From positions 6,696,001-6,760,000 of the forward strand of contig CP053157.1 in assembly GCA_014607495.2 (NCBI GenBank): a stretch of DNA of 64,000 nt, in the 5' to 3' direction. This stretch comes from Carposina sasakii. Lineage: Eukaryota > Arthropoda > Insecta > Lepidoptera > Carposinidae. A program made the translations under genes and the position numbers. The stretch's first letter is position 1; each line of letters opens with the position of its first letter. Positions 12,386-25,400 of this stretch are shown piece by piece. Below the pieces are notes generated by a model. It saw nothing but the letters and a program-made list of their open reading frames with translations, did not search any database and was not told where the DNA came from.

Positions 12386-12626
12386 ATACTGGTGGACGCC
12401 CGCGACTCCGTCCGCGTGGACTGCAGAAAAAACAAAATGTCGAAATTATCATAAAAAAAATAATAATAACATTTTCCCGGGATAACAGGTAGCCTATATG
12501 TTAAGTGGGACCTGTCACAACATATTCCTGAAAACTTCATCGAAATCGGTTCAGCCGTTTCTGAGATTAGCGTGCACAAACATAGATTCGTTACAATTTT
12601 ATTATATGTATATAGATAGATAGATT
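12386..12626 (+). repeat. Family B repeat
   Basis: CCGCGACTCCGTCCGCGTGG, AGCCTATATGTTAAGTGGG and a TATATAGATAGATAG end. It sits 300 bp upstream of the SDR start codon. Confidence 0.72.
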
Positions 12627-12927
12627 AATCTGCAGTCGACGTGGACTCAGTCACGGACTCAAGGTAAGTAGTTTAGAATAAATTATATGTAGTCCCTTTT
12701 TTATTAATAGATACCTACTTACGATCCTACATCAAAATTGGAAAGGTCGGCAGTTTTTTCCAATATCATTGTTTATTCTCCAGCCATTTGAGATAAAAAT
12801 ACAAACATGATATTCATCGTACATATGCAACGAAATCCGAAACTCGTTTCATGCAATACTACCTACGGACCTATTTAGTCTTCTCCTAAGCTTGAACACG
12901 GACAGTTCTGTGCCCTGATTTAAAAAA

Positions 12928-15907
12928 ATGCCGGTAACCCGTGTAGTAGCTATAACAGGTTGTGACAGTGGACTAGGGTGGGCTTTAGCTGCTAGGTCAG
13001 CTCGAGAAGGCATAGTAACCGTGGCCGGGATGCTTAAAGGGACAAATACGGAGGCAGCTCAAACCCTGGACAAGTTATGTGCCCATCCTTTCCCATTGGA
13101 CGTTACTAAGCCGGAAAGTGTCGCCAAGTTTAGGGATTACGTCCAAAAGTTGCTGAAGGACAACCCTAACTTTAGTAAGTAGAATAAGTTTTAAGAAAAC
13201 GGTTCCTTAAGTCCGTGTCCTTAGATATTTTATATCGTCTAGATAGCTACCTACTTCTTATCTAAGTGACTGGTAGAGTTATAAATATAATGTAGGAGTA
13301 GATACAGTACACCTACGCCAGGAACAAGCCTACATTGGCTATATTACCTGCACAAGCGGGACATCGATATTCCTTTGTCTAAATTCTTAGAACCTTCTAT
13401 ATCATTGCATTCGTCAACCATTTCCTACGAGTATAATAGTATTCCTAGTAGCAACAGCGGATGTATCAAGTAATAGAGTGCCTTCATACAATCCTGACAG
13501 ATTCAAGCAAATGATTTTAGAATTGCAATTCCCATGACATTGTATAAAGTAATTCGTGAGCAAGAATGAAATATCCAACTACTTAAACCAAATAACATGC
13601 ATGAATTCAGGCCTTTTAAATTTTGTCCCAAGTTGTCTTTACATGTCATAAATATAAGGTCTACATTTATTTATTCATTGATTTAGCTGCTCGATATACT
13701 TACCTGAATAAAAATTAGTTATTCTGCTTGCGTGACGATTACGTTACGAAGTTTCAAAAAGTTCGTGCTTGCCCTACTGAGATACGATTATAAGTTCCTA
13801 ATAAACTATTATTCTAATAAAAAAATCTATGTTATTCATTAGCTAATGTAAAAATACCTCATATTTATATACATAGATAGGTATGAATTATTAGACACTA
13901 ATGTTTTCAGAACTCTACGCCCTGGTAAACAATGCTGGTGTAATGACAATTGGAGACTATGAGTGGATGACTCCATCCATGATTGAGAACATGATAAACG
14001 TGAACCTGCTCGGCTCTATGAGAGTCGCTTCAGCTTTCCTGCCAGATTTGAGGAGAAGTGCTTTGGACGTAAGTTTCTTCTATTCCTACGTAGGTAGGTA
14101 AATAAGTATGCTATCATTTCCATGGACCATCGTCCATTAGCCACACCATTTTGTTAGTAGTGATATTAGGCTGGTAGGTTCTTCTAGGTAGGTAGGTACT
14201 TACTACCTTACGTACAGGACACGTCAACAGTGTCGTATGTACCTTGCTAGTAGTTTCGCAGACAAAAACCTAAAATTTATGTTTCCCAGACCTAACCAAC
14301 CTTACTAACCCAAAAAATCTTATGTACCTAGGTACTCACCTTTATCCTAATTTATTTCTAAAAAGACGCGTTTTTCCGTCTCTTCACGTTAAAAGCTTCT
14401 CCATAATATCCATCGTTTCATCATTAAAAATTGTGCTGAGGGATTCAGCTTTGTTTACCGAGATTTGGCTAGTGTATAGCTATCGGGATGAAAAAATAAC
14501 GTTGCCAAAAGGTAATGTAAAAGAGATGCTAAAATTCGTCATCCGAGTTAATTGACCCGATAGCTCAGTTGGTTAGAGTAAAAGCACGGTTTGCGAGAGG
14601 TCGTGAGTTCAAATCTCAATCGCGTGATTATTTTTTTCATTCTCTTAATAATATGTATTTATAACATAAGTAAGTACCTAAGTAGGCCTTCTCATGGCTA
14701 TAGATGATGATGAAGTACCTAGGTACCTATAGAGATCAATATAACTGGATACAGTAGGTATCCACAGACAGTTGTCTAATATAGGCATCTAATTAGTCCA
14801 GTATACCTACTTATACTACCCTTGTTTCAGTCTAACGTGAAACCTCGTCTAATCAATGTGACGAGCCACTGCGGTTTGCACCCCCTCCCCGGATTTGCAG
14901 CCTACAGCGCCAGTAAGGCCGGTGTGTTGGCTTGGACCAAGGCTTTGCGGCACGAGCAATCGCCTTATGGCTTGAAAGTTGTGGCTTTTGTACCAGGTGA
15001 ATAATCCTACATAACGATTGCATTCATTTTCATGGCTGAAGATTAGAGTTCACCGAAGAAATAACGGCTAGAATTAATAGATGTAGTAGTTTACCTATCA
15101 TCTATTTGTCTTTATTGCATTACTGATGAGGTAGACTTGTACAGTATGCCCGGGAAGCGAAGCACTAGCTGTAGTATTATACTTTTTTTTCACTCTCAGA
15201 GCAGCATAGAAGATATAAGAAGGACAAGAGAGTCTTGGTGTTTTGTAGGCGATGGGCTGACCACCTGTCACTACTAACCGAACTTGTGCATCTCAACTAT
15301 ACCCTCAAAATTGGTCAGAAGTGGCACCACGTGGTTCTATCGGCTCTTGCTGCTCTGCCTACCCCGTAAGGGATAAAGGCGTGATTATATGTATGTAATG
15401 TATGATGAGGTAGGCTTAATGTGCTAAACATTTGGCTGGCTGCCTGCCTGGCAGTATTGGTATAAATGTCATTGATTACTATGTATCTGTGTAATTTAAG
15501 TTAATGCTTTAACAAGTAAGTAATAATTTCTCATCTCTTCTAATCATGAAAATAATCTTGTTTCAGGTGGATTTGTAGCATCAAGTAACATCATGGCCAA
15601 TCAAATATCTAACGGTAGAAAAATGATTGAAAACCTGAATGACGAACAAAAATCTTTTTATGGAAACAAAATAGAGGCCTTGAATAATTACTTAGGAACA
15701 GCGCCTAATAACTCTAGATTCGATTCAGTGAAAGATGAGAATATTATAGAAACTTTTATGAAGGCTCTAAACGCCGATTGTCCTAAGGAGTTGTATAAAG
15801 TGGAACCGTGGAGATACAAAGTGTACTATACTTTAATGAGACTACCCCTACCCGAAATAATAATGAATTGGCTGATGCAAAGATTTCTTAGCTTTCCAAA
15901 AGTGTAA
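12928..15907 (+). CDS. Short-chain dehydrogenase/reductase, SDR9C type (retinol / 17-beta-hydroxysteroid / hydroxybutyrate dehydrogenase-like)
   Basis: Four exons: 12928-13174, 13911-14068, 14831-14996 and 15567-15907. All introns are GT-AG, and the phases close to 303 aa plus stop. The protein is a classical SDR, an NAD(P)-dependent oxidoreductase. The Rossmann motif TGCDSGLG is at residues 10-17, NNAG at 89-92, and the catalytic triad is Ser147, Tyr160 and Lys164 (YSASK). The TGCDSG form of the glycine motif is known from the SDR9C group (11-cis retinol dehydrogenase, HSD17B6, BDH1). The C-terminal ~110 residues, encoded by exon 4, are the variable substrate-binding part, with a hydrophobic end that may touch membranes. 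The ATG follows an A-rich leader, and no longer in-frame start is seen. The substrate cannot be told from sequence; retinoid, steroid or hydroxy acid are all possible. Intron 3 holds a rearranged dispersed repeat and intron 2 a tRNA-like sequence. Nup214 begins about 570 bp downstream on the same strand. Confidence 0.9.
14554..14627 (+). repeat. tRNA-like sequence, probably a SINE head or tRNA pseudogene
   Basis: In SDR intron 2 there is a good A-box (TAGCTCAGTTGGTTAGAG) and, about 40 bp on, a B-box-like GAGTTCAAATCTC, followed by a T run that could end pol III transcription. The acceptor arms pair at only about five of seven positions and no clean anticodon stem can be drawn. A functional tRNA is therefore unlikely. 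Confidence 0.5.
15126..15400 (-). repeat. Family C repeat, rearranged copy in SDR intron 3
   Basis: The 3' part (ACTTGTACAGTATGCCCGGG) is in plus orientation. It is followed by the 5' part in minus orientation, ending GGGATAAAGGCGTGATTATA. The two halves are thus inverted relative to each other. Confidence 0.62.
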
Positions 15908-15995
15908 ATAAAAGAATATTAGGTACTACTCTCCACTTATTTAATTCTATAGACACCTAGTTACCTATTCAACCCAAGCCACTAGCCACCATAGA

Positions 15996-16001
15996 AATAA
16001 A
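15996..16001 (+). terminator. Polyadenylation signal of the SDR gene
   Basis: An AATAAA lies about 90 bp after the SDR stop codon. Another AATAAA (15906-15911) overlaps the stop codon itself. The downstream one would give a more normal 3' UTR, so it is preferred. Which one is used is not visible from sequence. Confidence 0.5.
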
Positions 16002-16480
16002 TTCAAGAGTAGGTACGCATGATATGCGACGCATACGTCTGGTGGAAACGAAGTCTTAATAATAAATTATTGTACAATCTAGATATGGCAATATAGTTAA
16101 AGTACTTAGTTCCATCAAGTAGCTAAGTTAGCTCTTATCTCAAGCAAGACCCTAAGCAAGACCCTTTTGAATGAATATTACCCAATGTATAGAATAAAAT
16201 ATAATAATACAATACAGACCAGTTTTTGGCTCCGTGACTATGGGAGGTACTCTTCAGTGCCTGTTAACTTTATAAAGACAAATTGTCAACGTCAGTCTAC
16301 TCCAACTGTCAAAAAATTTCGTCTCTTTTGCTTTGATTGTTTCGATCGAAACTTTCGTTTTGTGTTGGCTAAAGCTAAATATAATACTTCAAACGTTTAT
16401 ATCTTCATCTACTAATTACTACACAAGACTACAATCTTATGTACTAAACATCTCAGTGTTTAATTTAAATATCCTGCATA

Positions 16481-19400
16481 ATGGAAGTCCTATTAGGACC
16501 AAACCCATTAGATGAACCGGTAAGTTTTTACACGGTTTTTATATCATTTTTCGTGTTTGAAAACACTTATAATATGTTATTTTTAGAGCCATGTATATAC
16601 GCATGAGCTCTATATATAATATTTAATAATCCACGGACAGTTGAGGTTATGTTATACAGAAAATATAACTAAATTACATCGCCATTTTCAGAACTTGCTC
16701 TATAAATTGCAACGGAAAATTAAGGTTTTCAATACAAATGATCTCTTGTCGAATCGTGGATACAACTTGGTGGCCAGCTCTATCAAATATGGTATCGTAT
16801 TCATCGGTTCTCCTGATGGTCTACTGTCAGGTAGGTGAAAGAAGATGATGTAACAAAACATTATAATTTATTTATCTGTGAAATGTATAGCCTAAAATTT
16901 TATTTCCAGTATACTACCTGGCCCAGTTAATAGATAAAGAATGTGCTCCAAAACATTTAACATTAAATTTGCAAGAAAAACCAACTTATATTAGTGTGAG
17001 CTGTGATCAAGAACTGCTCGCTGTCACAGGAGGGAAACTTCTGGCAGTATATAAATTAGGAGACCTACAAAACCAGGTGAGTGTTTTTTGTGGATCAATA
17101 AAAGCAAAGAACATGATCAAATTGTAATGATGAAGTAATTAAATCCCAACTAACATTACTAATGTGCTAGCAAGTTTGTTTATTAGGTACTTCTTGAATC
17201 AAATATTTTTTGTTTTATGGCCTCTCATATTTACAATGATTGTTATCACTTCAAGCTTTATTTACTTAACAAATCTTCCAATTTTGCCTACTGGTTGTGA
17301 TTATGGAGAAGGACAAAGACTACATTCTATAGCAGTGGTTCCCAAAATGGTCCAGTTGGACCCCCAGGGGTCCACAGGAGACTCGATGGGGCTCTATGTT
17401 GGCATGAAAAAAATGAGGGTTCAGAATTAATTCATATGTAGTGTAGGCCTGTAGGGGGTTCACTAGAACCGTTAACTTTGAAAGGGGTCTATAAGAAAAA
17501 AAGGTTTGGGAACCTCAGTTCTATAGTATACACCAACTAAGTTGCAGGCTACAGCTAGTTTCACATAACTGCTTCCTTTTTAGAACCCACAACCTGCTTA
17601 CTCAATTAAGCTGGATTTAAACCCGTCAACATATATATCTGCCCTCCAATGGAATCCATGCCTCCCTGATACCATAGCCATTGCCCACTTCGATGGCACA
17701 TTGATTGTTAGTCAGGTTTCCACACTTCAGCTGAAGAAGATTCAGTCCAAAGCCAGGTACATACCTAATTTAATAGTTTTTATTTGTTGTTGGTTTAAGT
17801 ATATGTAGCTGAATTTCTGTGACTTCGTCTGCATAATTCATAATGTTTTAGTTATCAACTTCATAACAGAATGATTAATTTATCATTGGTATAATTTATC
17901 TCCAGAAATCACCATTATAACATTAATCAAATTAAGTTTGCCTTTGTAACAATTTTGATAGTGCAAAATTTTCATAACTCATATTTTTGCTGCTGCTAAA
18001 AAATGTAACTAAAACCCATATATTTTCCTAGCTGCAAGACAAACAAAGATCAATGATATTGCAATGCCATATAAAAAGGAATTCTTAAAGTAGCTAGCTG
18101 CCTAGGCTGGCTGCCTGAGAGCATGCATAATGTTTTATATTTACTATCGGCATCCTGCGTACCCCAAAGGAAATGACAAATAAGAATACAATATTTCCAG
18201 GTGCATTTGTTGGAGTCCAAAAGGCAAGCAGTTAGTGACAGGAAACAGTGACGGCACCCTTTGCCAGTACAAACCTGACCTGACTCCGGCTAAACTCATA
18301 CCAGCCCCAAACCTGTTCAATGGGGCTCCTGTGGAAGCTCTGGCTATATACTGGATATCCACCTTCCAGTTTGCAGTGGTGTACCGAAATGCCTCTGATA
18401 ACAGCCGGCCAGGTGAGCTTACTGTTTGTCTTTATTGATGTTTCACTAATTATAACTGCAAATAAAATATGTATGGATATTAGTATAATAGCAGGTGAGT
18501 TGGGTAATTAAAAGGAAACAACTTTATATGCACACACCCATAGCACACATCTCATGTGCATAGAAGCAGAGGTTGACTAAAAGTGAGGTGGAAGGACGAA
18601 ATAGACACTATCGGAACAAGAAATTGGCCAAAGATGGCAAAAAACTGTGACAAGTGGCAATCTCTGGAGGAGGCCATCACCCGAAGTGGGGTCCAGATGG
18701 CATCAGACTAAAAAAGACATACAATTATCTATGAAGATCCACTGTACACATGCCAATGGAATGATAAAGGCTTTTTTATTTTATTTATTTATTTTTATAG
18801 CACACACCCAAATAAACTTTGGTATGTTACCTGTGCCATTGTGCTGCAGCATTTATTTTCTATTTTATGTGCCTGCTATTCTGTCCGTATTTCTACCCAC
18901 AGTTTCTGGTTTTTTTTCTTCTAATTTGGTTCAATATTGTCTAATTCTATTCTAATGTTAATTAACTACTACTATACTTTTCTATAATACTGTACTATAA
19001 TTTTCTCCGATTTTTTAAAATGTTAAAAAAACTTATTATTGCAGCTGTAACTATTGTGAACACACCAAAAGCTGGTCAGCCATCATGCCTTAACTTTGAA
19101 GATGTATGCTACAGCATGGGGTCAAGTAGACCCTGGTTCTATTACTTGAATAGCATAGCACCATGGTAAGTTCATTTTAATATTTATTTATGATTATATT
19201 TATAAATTTTAATTATGTTTCTCCTAACTGGTTGGTACACCATATGAAGGGTACAGGCAGAGAAGAGGGAATTCCAATTTTACTATTAAGAGAAAAACGC
19301 AATTTAAAGTTTAGAAGTATTGTTTTATTATTGAGATCAATTTGTAAAATCTCTACACTTAACTAATAATTAGTTATTTTTTTAGGGTTCCGTACGTCTG

Positions 19401-22400
19401 AAACAAAAACGGAACCTTATAGGATCACTCGTGTGTCTGTCCGTCCGTCGCTACAGTCAATTATCTCCGAATCTATTCAATTAAGTTGAAAGTACACATA
19501 TCATTCCTGTGACCCAAACACAGAGGTGTGACGTGAGCAGATGAAATCTTAATGGGGGGTCATTTTTGGGGGGGAAGGAGAAAATTTAAAAAAAAAATTG
19601 AAAACTGATCGTGTGCATATCAAATGAAAGGTCTTGTTGAGAAGATCTTAAATGTATTTTTGTAATTTTAAAATAAATAGTTTCCAGTTATTCAAAAAAT
19701 GACGAAAATTGACCATTCCCCCCCCCCCCTATCTCCGAAACTACTGAACCTAAAATTTTGAAAAAATACAGAAATAGTTTTCTCCTTATAGATTATAGGA
19801 AAACCTGGTTAAGCCATGATATTAAAAAACATGGTAAATCACTGATTGTGCGTACCAATAGATTTAAAAATCATGATAGCACCATCGTACGGAACCCTCT
19901 TACGCGAGTCAACTCGCACTTGTCGGCTTTTAATATCAAATTGCACCGCCTTTATTAAAAACAAACAATAATAAATTAAATAAAAATTATAAGCATTTTT
20001 ATAAAACAAGGAATGTCCTTTAGGAAATTACTCTTATACTAAAAAAAATGTTTCTCCTAATTCTGGTTTTGGAATCATATTCTAATGCTTCATAAAAATC
20101 TTGTGTTTCTCTTGCACAAAATGGCATCAAAGGCATTAAATCTTTATACTTAACTCACTTATAGCAAAAAAGCTTTATGGTAGTAGTATTAGTGAATTTT
20201 CGTTTTTTCGCATGTTCAGTTGGGATATCTAAGAAATAAGCTTGCTTGCTATTGTTGTAATTATAATACTTTTCCATTATTAGCTGATTGACTGACAGCT
20301 TAGATGAAATGACTTAATCTAAATTTGACTCTTTAAAAGAATATTTTAAGATTTCAACAGATATAAAAAATAATCTAGGCTAGATTACAATATGAATTTG
20401 TAAAGTAATGTCTGTTATTAATATGAAACTAATTGTATGTATTTCATTTTAGGAATATCATATTGTCTTCATCATCAAATAGTATGGAGATAGCAACACT
20501 CGGCTCATCAGATGGAGCTAGTTGGTTGCAGTGGTGCCAGGTATATCATTTTACATACATACATACATATAATCACGCCTCTATCCCTTATGGGTTAGGC
20601 AGAGCACCAAGGGCCGATAGAACCACATGGTGCCACTTCTGACCAATATATATCATTTTGTCAAAATCTTTTAAGATTATCATAGTCCTACACTATACAG
20701 GTGATTTTTGGTCGTCAACGTTCCCGAAAACTACGGAATCTCCTCATCATCACAATCATTTTTCTCCATGGAAGCATACCTGGGAAGTGTCTGGTTTCCA
20801 AAATATTAGGGTCCAAAGTTGAGTAAATAGATTGCGCTTTTCTGCATAAATGCACATAGACGCTGATTTTTTCACGAGAAATATTTAATATCTGTCTATA
20901 AAAAAACTAACATAAACACTAGACACCATAAATTTCGCCCGATCAAGAAATAAAAAAAAATCCCAGCATTTTTTTGGCATAAACTTACTTTATTTGATGT
21001 ATAGAGTACGTACCCTTCGTTAATGGTGGCCACAAAAAAACATCCTGTATATACCATGTTTTCTGTAGTAGAAATAAGGCTTAAACCTAGACTGAGACAT
21101 ATTTCAGCAAAAAAAATAATTTTTTAAAAATTCATGTATTCAAGATGTTTTTTTTTTAAGTGAGAACTGTTTTATTCACAGTCAGATGAAGCAAGACCAG
21201 AATTGCCATTGACAGACAAAAAGCAAGAAAACTACCCTGTGGGTATTTGCATTGATACATGTGCCATACATCAACTGCCTTGGGGTAAGTACCTACTTCT
21301 GCATTTTGTGTACAGTTAAGGTTCATAAGTGCAGTAGCACCTTAACATTTATCATACCTTGTTCGGTTCTTTAGTAGCGATCTTTAGTAGAATTACTTTG
21401 AGCGCCCATTTATGTGTCCGCATACATTTAGGCAAAAATGATGTCGTAACTAGTACGCAAGCGATCTTTACTAGAATTACTACTGGACTTTTAAACGTTA
21501 CTGTACCTACTGTATTTAAACCACGCACAGGCCGCGTTTTGATTATTTTTCACATACTTCACAATATATTGTGTCTCACTAAGCAAAGGTATATAAATAC
21601 ATAGATAAGTATAAAAGGTATTTATCTGTTATTGATACCAATATTATTTCTCTTTATTGGCAATGTGTCGTCTAGAATATTAAAGCGATATTTAAGACGA
21701 AATCCCACTCTTAGAGCATAGCTGACATTCCGGTATTTCCTTAACAGCGCTCTGAAATTTAGCCCTTTGAAATTAGCATGTACATATATTTATTGCTCTA
21801 TTTGGTATTCTAAATAAGTATACATAAATATATAACCTTCAGGTGAGAATGAAACATTACCGCACATGCCGCTTCTACTGGTGGTATCCCAGTCTGGTCT
21901 GCTGACTATATTCAACATCATCAACCTGAACAAGCAAGCGGCCCAGTTGTGCACACCGCCTCAACAGCTGGCTTTGCCTGCTAATATTATGACTAGGTAA
22001 GATAACTCCTGACGCTAAATAGCTTAAAGTCTCTTATGTCACGGATTCGTCTGTGATGTGACGTCACATTACAAAGTTCCATAGTGTGCGCAACATTGAC
22101 TATGAATTAAACTTATTGAAGTCGGCTTTTCACTATTGGATGTATTATTTACATCTTGAGATGTAAAAATGTATCGCTTGTCTGTCATACATTTTGTACG
22201 AGTACATTCACTCTGTGTAATATAATATCTACAGTGTGGAATGCAATATATTACACAGTGTGGATGGTCACGTACATAATGTATTACGAGCAATAAATAT
22301 TTACATTACATCCCACACTGAAAAGCCGATTCCACTCATCATAACAACCAATATTGAATGTTCTAGTAACATTCCCGGCGAAGAACCGCCACAAGCGTCG

Positions 22401-25400
22401 CAGCCGGTGACACAGACACCACCACCAGTCTATCCGCAACAAGTAAGTATAGAAGACGTAGCGTGTATTCCCGCTGGCCCCATTGGCCGTGTCCCCATTA
22501 ATGTACCTAACGGCCAATCTCAATACTAGAGATCATAAAGAATCTCCATTTTTTTATTCCAATTTTGAAATTTCAAACATGCAAAAAATCTGTCGAGGTC
22601 GGTTATTGAAATCAGCTATAAGTGAGTAAAACCGTTGGTCCTGCTTCCGTCCGACTTCCCGTCCCATCGGACTATGAGAGTGCATCTATGATTGCTTTGC
22701 ACACACACTTATGCACTATAATATCTCCTGCGCTCCGCATAATCTCCGTAGAGGTTTGCCTCCTTGACCGAAATGCGGTCGTAGACATTATAATATTACT
22801 TATTAGTGACTAATGGACACCCGCGACTCCGTCCGCGTGGACTGCAGAAAAAAACAAACTGTCTAAATTATTCGGGAGAAAACATTTTCCCGGGATGAAA
22901 AGTAGCCTATATGTTAAGTGGGACCTGTCACGATATATTCCTGCATCGAAATCGGTTCAGCCGTTTCTGAGATTACCGTGCACAAACATCGATCCGATAT
23001 ATAGAATAGATATAGATAGATTACATAGAACAGAGTATAGGGCGCGCGACGTAGGCTCAGATTTGTCTGTGTGGGTGTATAGATACGAGGCGTAACCCTT
23101 TCGGAAAAAAGCAACAAAGGGCTGAGAGAGCGAGACGTCACTAGCATCAACACTGTGTGATAAAAAGAGATGCGTAATTCATTGGTACGAAACCGTTTTT
23201 GGAAGCTTTTTAACGTTTCGTCAGTATATTGAGAATTTCAGTATTAAGATTTTTTCAAATTTTACATGGAATTTTACATGAATATATTTCAGTAACAGGG
23301 TGAGTTGTTCAGTCAATGATTAAAGATAATCTTGATAAATAAACATGTGTATATATTTACAGGTAGAGACACCTCAACAAGCACCAATTGTACCGGCATC
23401 ACAACCAATTCAAATACCAGTTGCCCCGACAAGTCATTTCGGCGCATCTCTCTTTGCGCCCAAACCTAACTTGCCTGCCAGTGTTAGCCAACCATTTTCT
23501 ATTGGTAAGCTTCAATATTATGTACTTTGGGCCGATATTTCTAAGGGACAGATGGTCTATCTGAAAGATATAGTATCGTACTCATACTTATATTATAAAC
23601 GCGAAAGTTTGTGAGTATGGATGAATGGATGGATGGATGTTTGTTACTCTTTCACGTAAAAACGGCTGGAGCGATTTTAATAAAATTTTGTATGGAGTTA
23701 GACACCCTGGATTAACACATAGGCTACTTTTTATCCCGGATAATTTCGACATTTTGTTTTTTTCTGCAGTCCACGCGGACGAAGTCGCGGGCGTCCACTA
23801 GTAGTAGTATATAGAAGTTGATGCTGTCTTTATCTTGATCACCTTTTAAAGAAAGACAGCAACAAATATTTTGTCCTTCAGATATGCTATCTGACCATTG
23901 GTTGGTTATCCTAATTTCGTGATAAGTTTATTCAGTAGGGTCAAACTGCTACGTATTTTGGTTATATACTACGGTTGTTGTTACGGATGATTTTCCGCTT
24001 TCTTTACTTTTTTTTACTTTATTACAGCCCCAAAAGCAGCAGAGCAAAAACCAGCAGAACCCAAACCAATCACAGTTTCTCAACCGATTCAGGTAAGCTT
24101 TATTAAGATGCTTTGACCCTAAACAGTAGATGAAGCGAAAGAGGTGTGTCAGAAGCAAATGGAGGTTCGTGAACCCTACCTATCCATCCCGGGAAAGAAA
24201 TGTTGTTTTGTCTATGTATGAATGTCTATGATTCTAATATTCAATTTAAACTAAAGACATGAATGGCTCAATGCAGTGTTTTGAGTTGTGTGAAACATGA
24301 ATTGAGAGACGGACGTGTTTTTTTTAAACAATTTTGCAGTGTGATTTAGATTATTTTTATAATATCTTGATAATAATTAAGATGAAATTTTGCAATTATA
24401 TTTAGTTTAAAACACTTTATTTTATGACTTGACTGTTTTAAGTTGTAATTTTAGGCCCAACAGCCTCCTACACCGGTGCAGCCTCCGAAACCACAGCCGC
24501 CGGAAATCAACGCGGCATTGAAGGCAGCGCAGGAGAAAGCCAACAAAATTAAACTAGAACAAGAGCTCAAAAGTATGCTGATCAAGGAAGTCAACGATTT
24601 TCAACTCGAATTACATAAGTTTATGGTTAAAGTTAAGGATACACAAACTAAGGTTCTTATGATAATTTTATATACTGCTTATGTACTCTTAAGATTCTTA
24701 GGCAATCAGGCCTATGTGTTAATCTAGCTAGGGTGTCGGCTAACTCCATACCAAATTTTATTAAAATCGCTCCAGCCGTTTTTACGTGAAAGAGTAATAA
24801 ACATCCATCCATATTAGTAGGATGCAGTGATAGCCCAATGGTTAATACGTGCTTCTTTCTGTCGGAAAGCGTAGGTTCGATCCCAGTGACGGGTTGTACC
24901 ACTGAATGTACGGATTTTAATATATTAAATTTTTCACTTAGCTATACTCACCCGATGAGTGTTGGCGTCAGGCAGGCAGCCGGCCGTAAAACAAACGCCA
25001 ATCCCTTCGCAATATGACTTACGAAAGAAACCCTATTGAAGGGATAAGGGCAGGAAGATGATAATAAAACCCTAAAAAGTTGTCTATTAGGAGGTACATA
25101 TTCTTACTTCAACCGTCATTTTATCTAGTTTTATGGTTTTAGCTTCAACGTGATATAGACTCAATCAATCCGAGCTTCAACCTCGAGCCCATAGACACGG
25201 AAATGCTCAGAAACGAATGCTCTATGGACGAGCTAAGAACCGTTATAATACAATTGAAATTGGAACTTGTGAGAGCGTGTGCTGTTGTGGCTGAAGCGAA
25301 AACACAGTCAGAGTAAGTTATGTTTTTTACCCATCTACGGCAAAGACATAAAGATGGGTAATGATTTTAGCACACTGTAATGTAGTCGCGTTTCTGCAGT

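Larger units (their letters stand above)
16481..21996 (+). other. Nup214: Nup214 exons 1-9: N-terminal beta-propeller
   Basis: These exons encode about 398 residues of WD-like blades. Recognisable pieces are IKYGIVFIGSPDGLL, LQWNPCLPDTIAIAHFDGTL and CWSPKGKQLVTGNSDGTL. The last two are the paired 'WNP..P..A....DG' and 'WSPKGKQL..G..DGT' strands typical of the NUP214 propeller. In the family this domain binds DDX19/Dbp5. Introns 6, 7 and 8 hold repeats (a 515-bp GGTTCCGTA-ended element, then C- and A-family copies). Confidence 0.88.

Noticed and set aside
12382..12579. Open frames with ISETAEPIS (12382-12579, 22914-23153, 58984-59205)
   Set aside because: They are translations of the family B dispersed repeat, not genes.
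14554..14627. Functional tRNA gene
   Set aside because: Promoter-like boxes are present, but acceptor and anticodon arms do not pair well enough.
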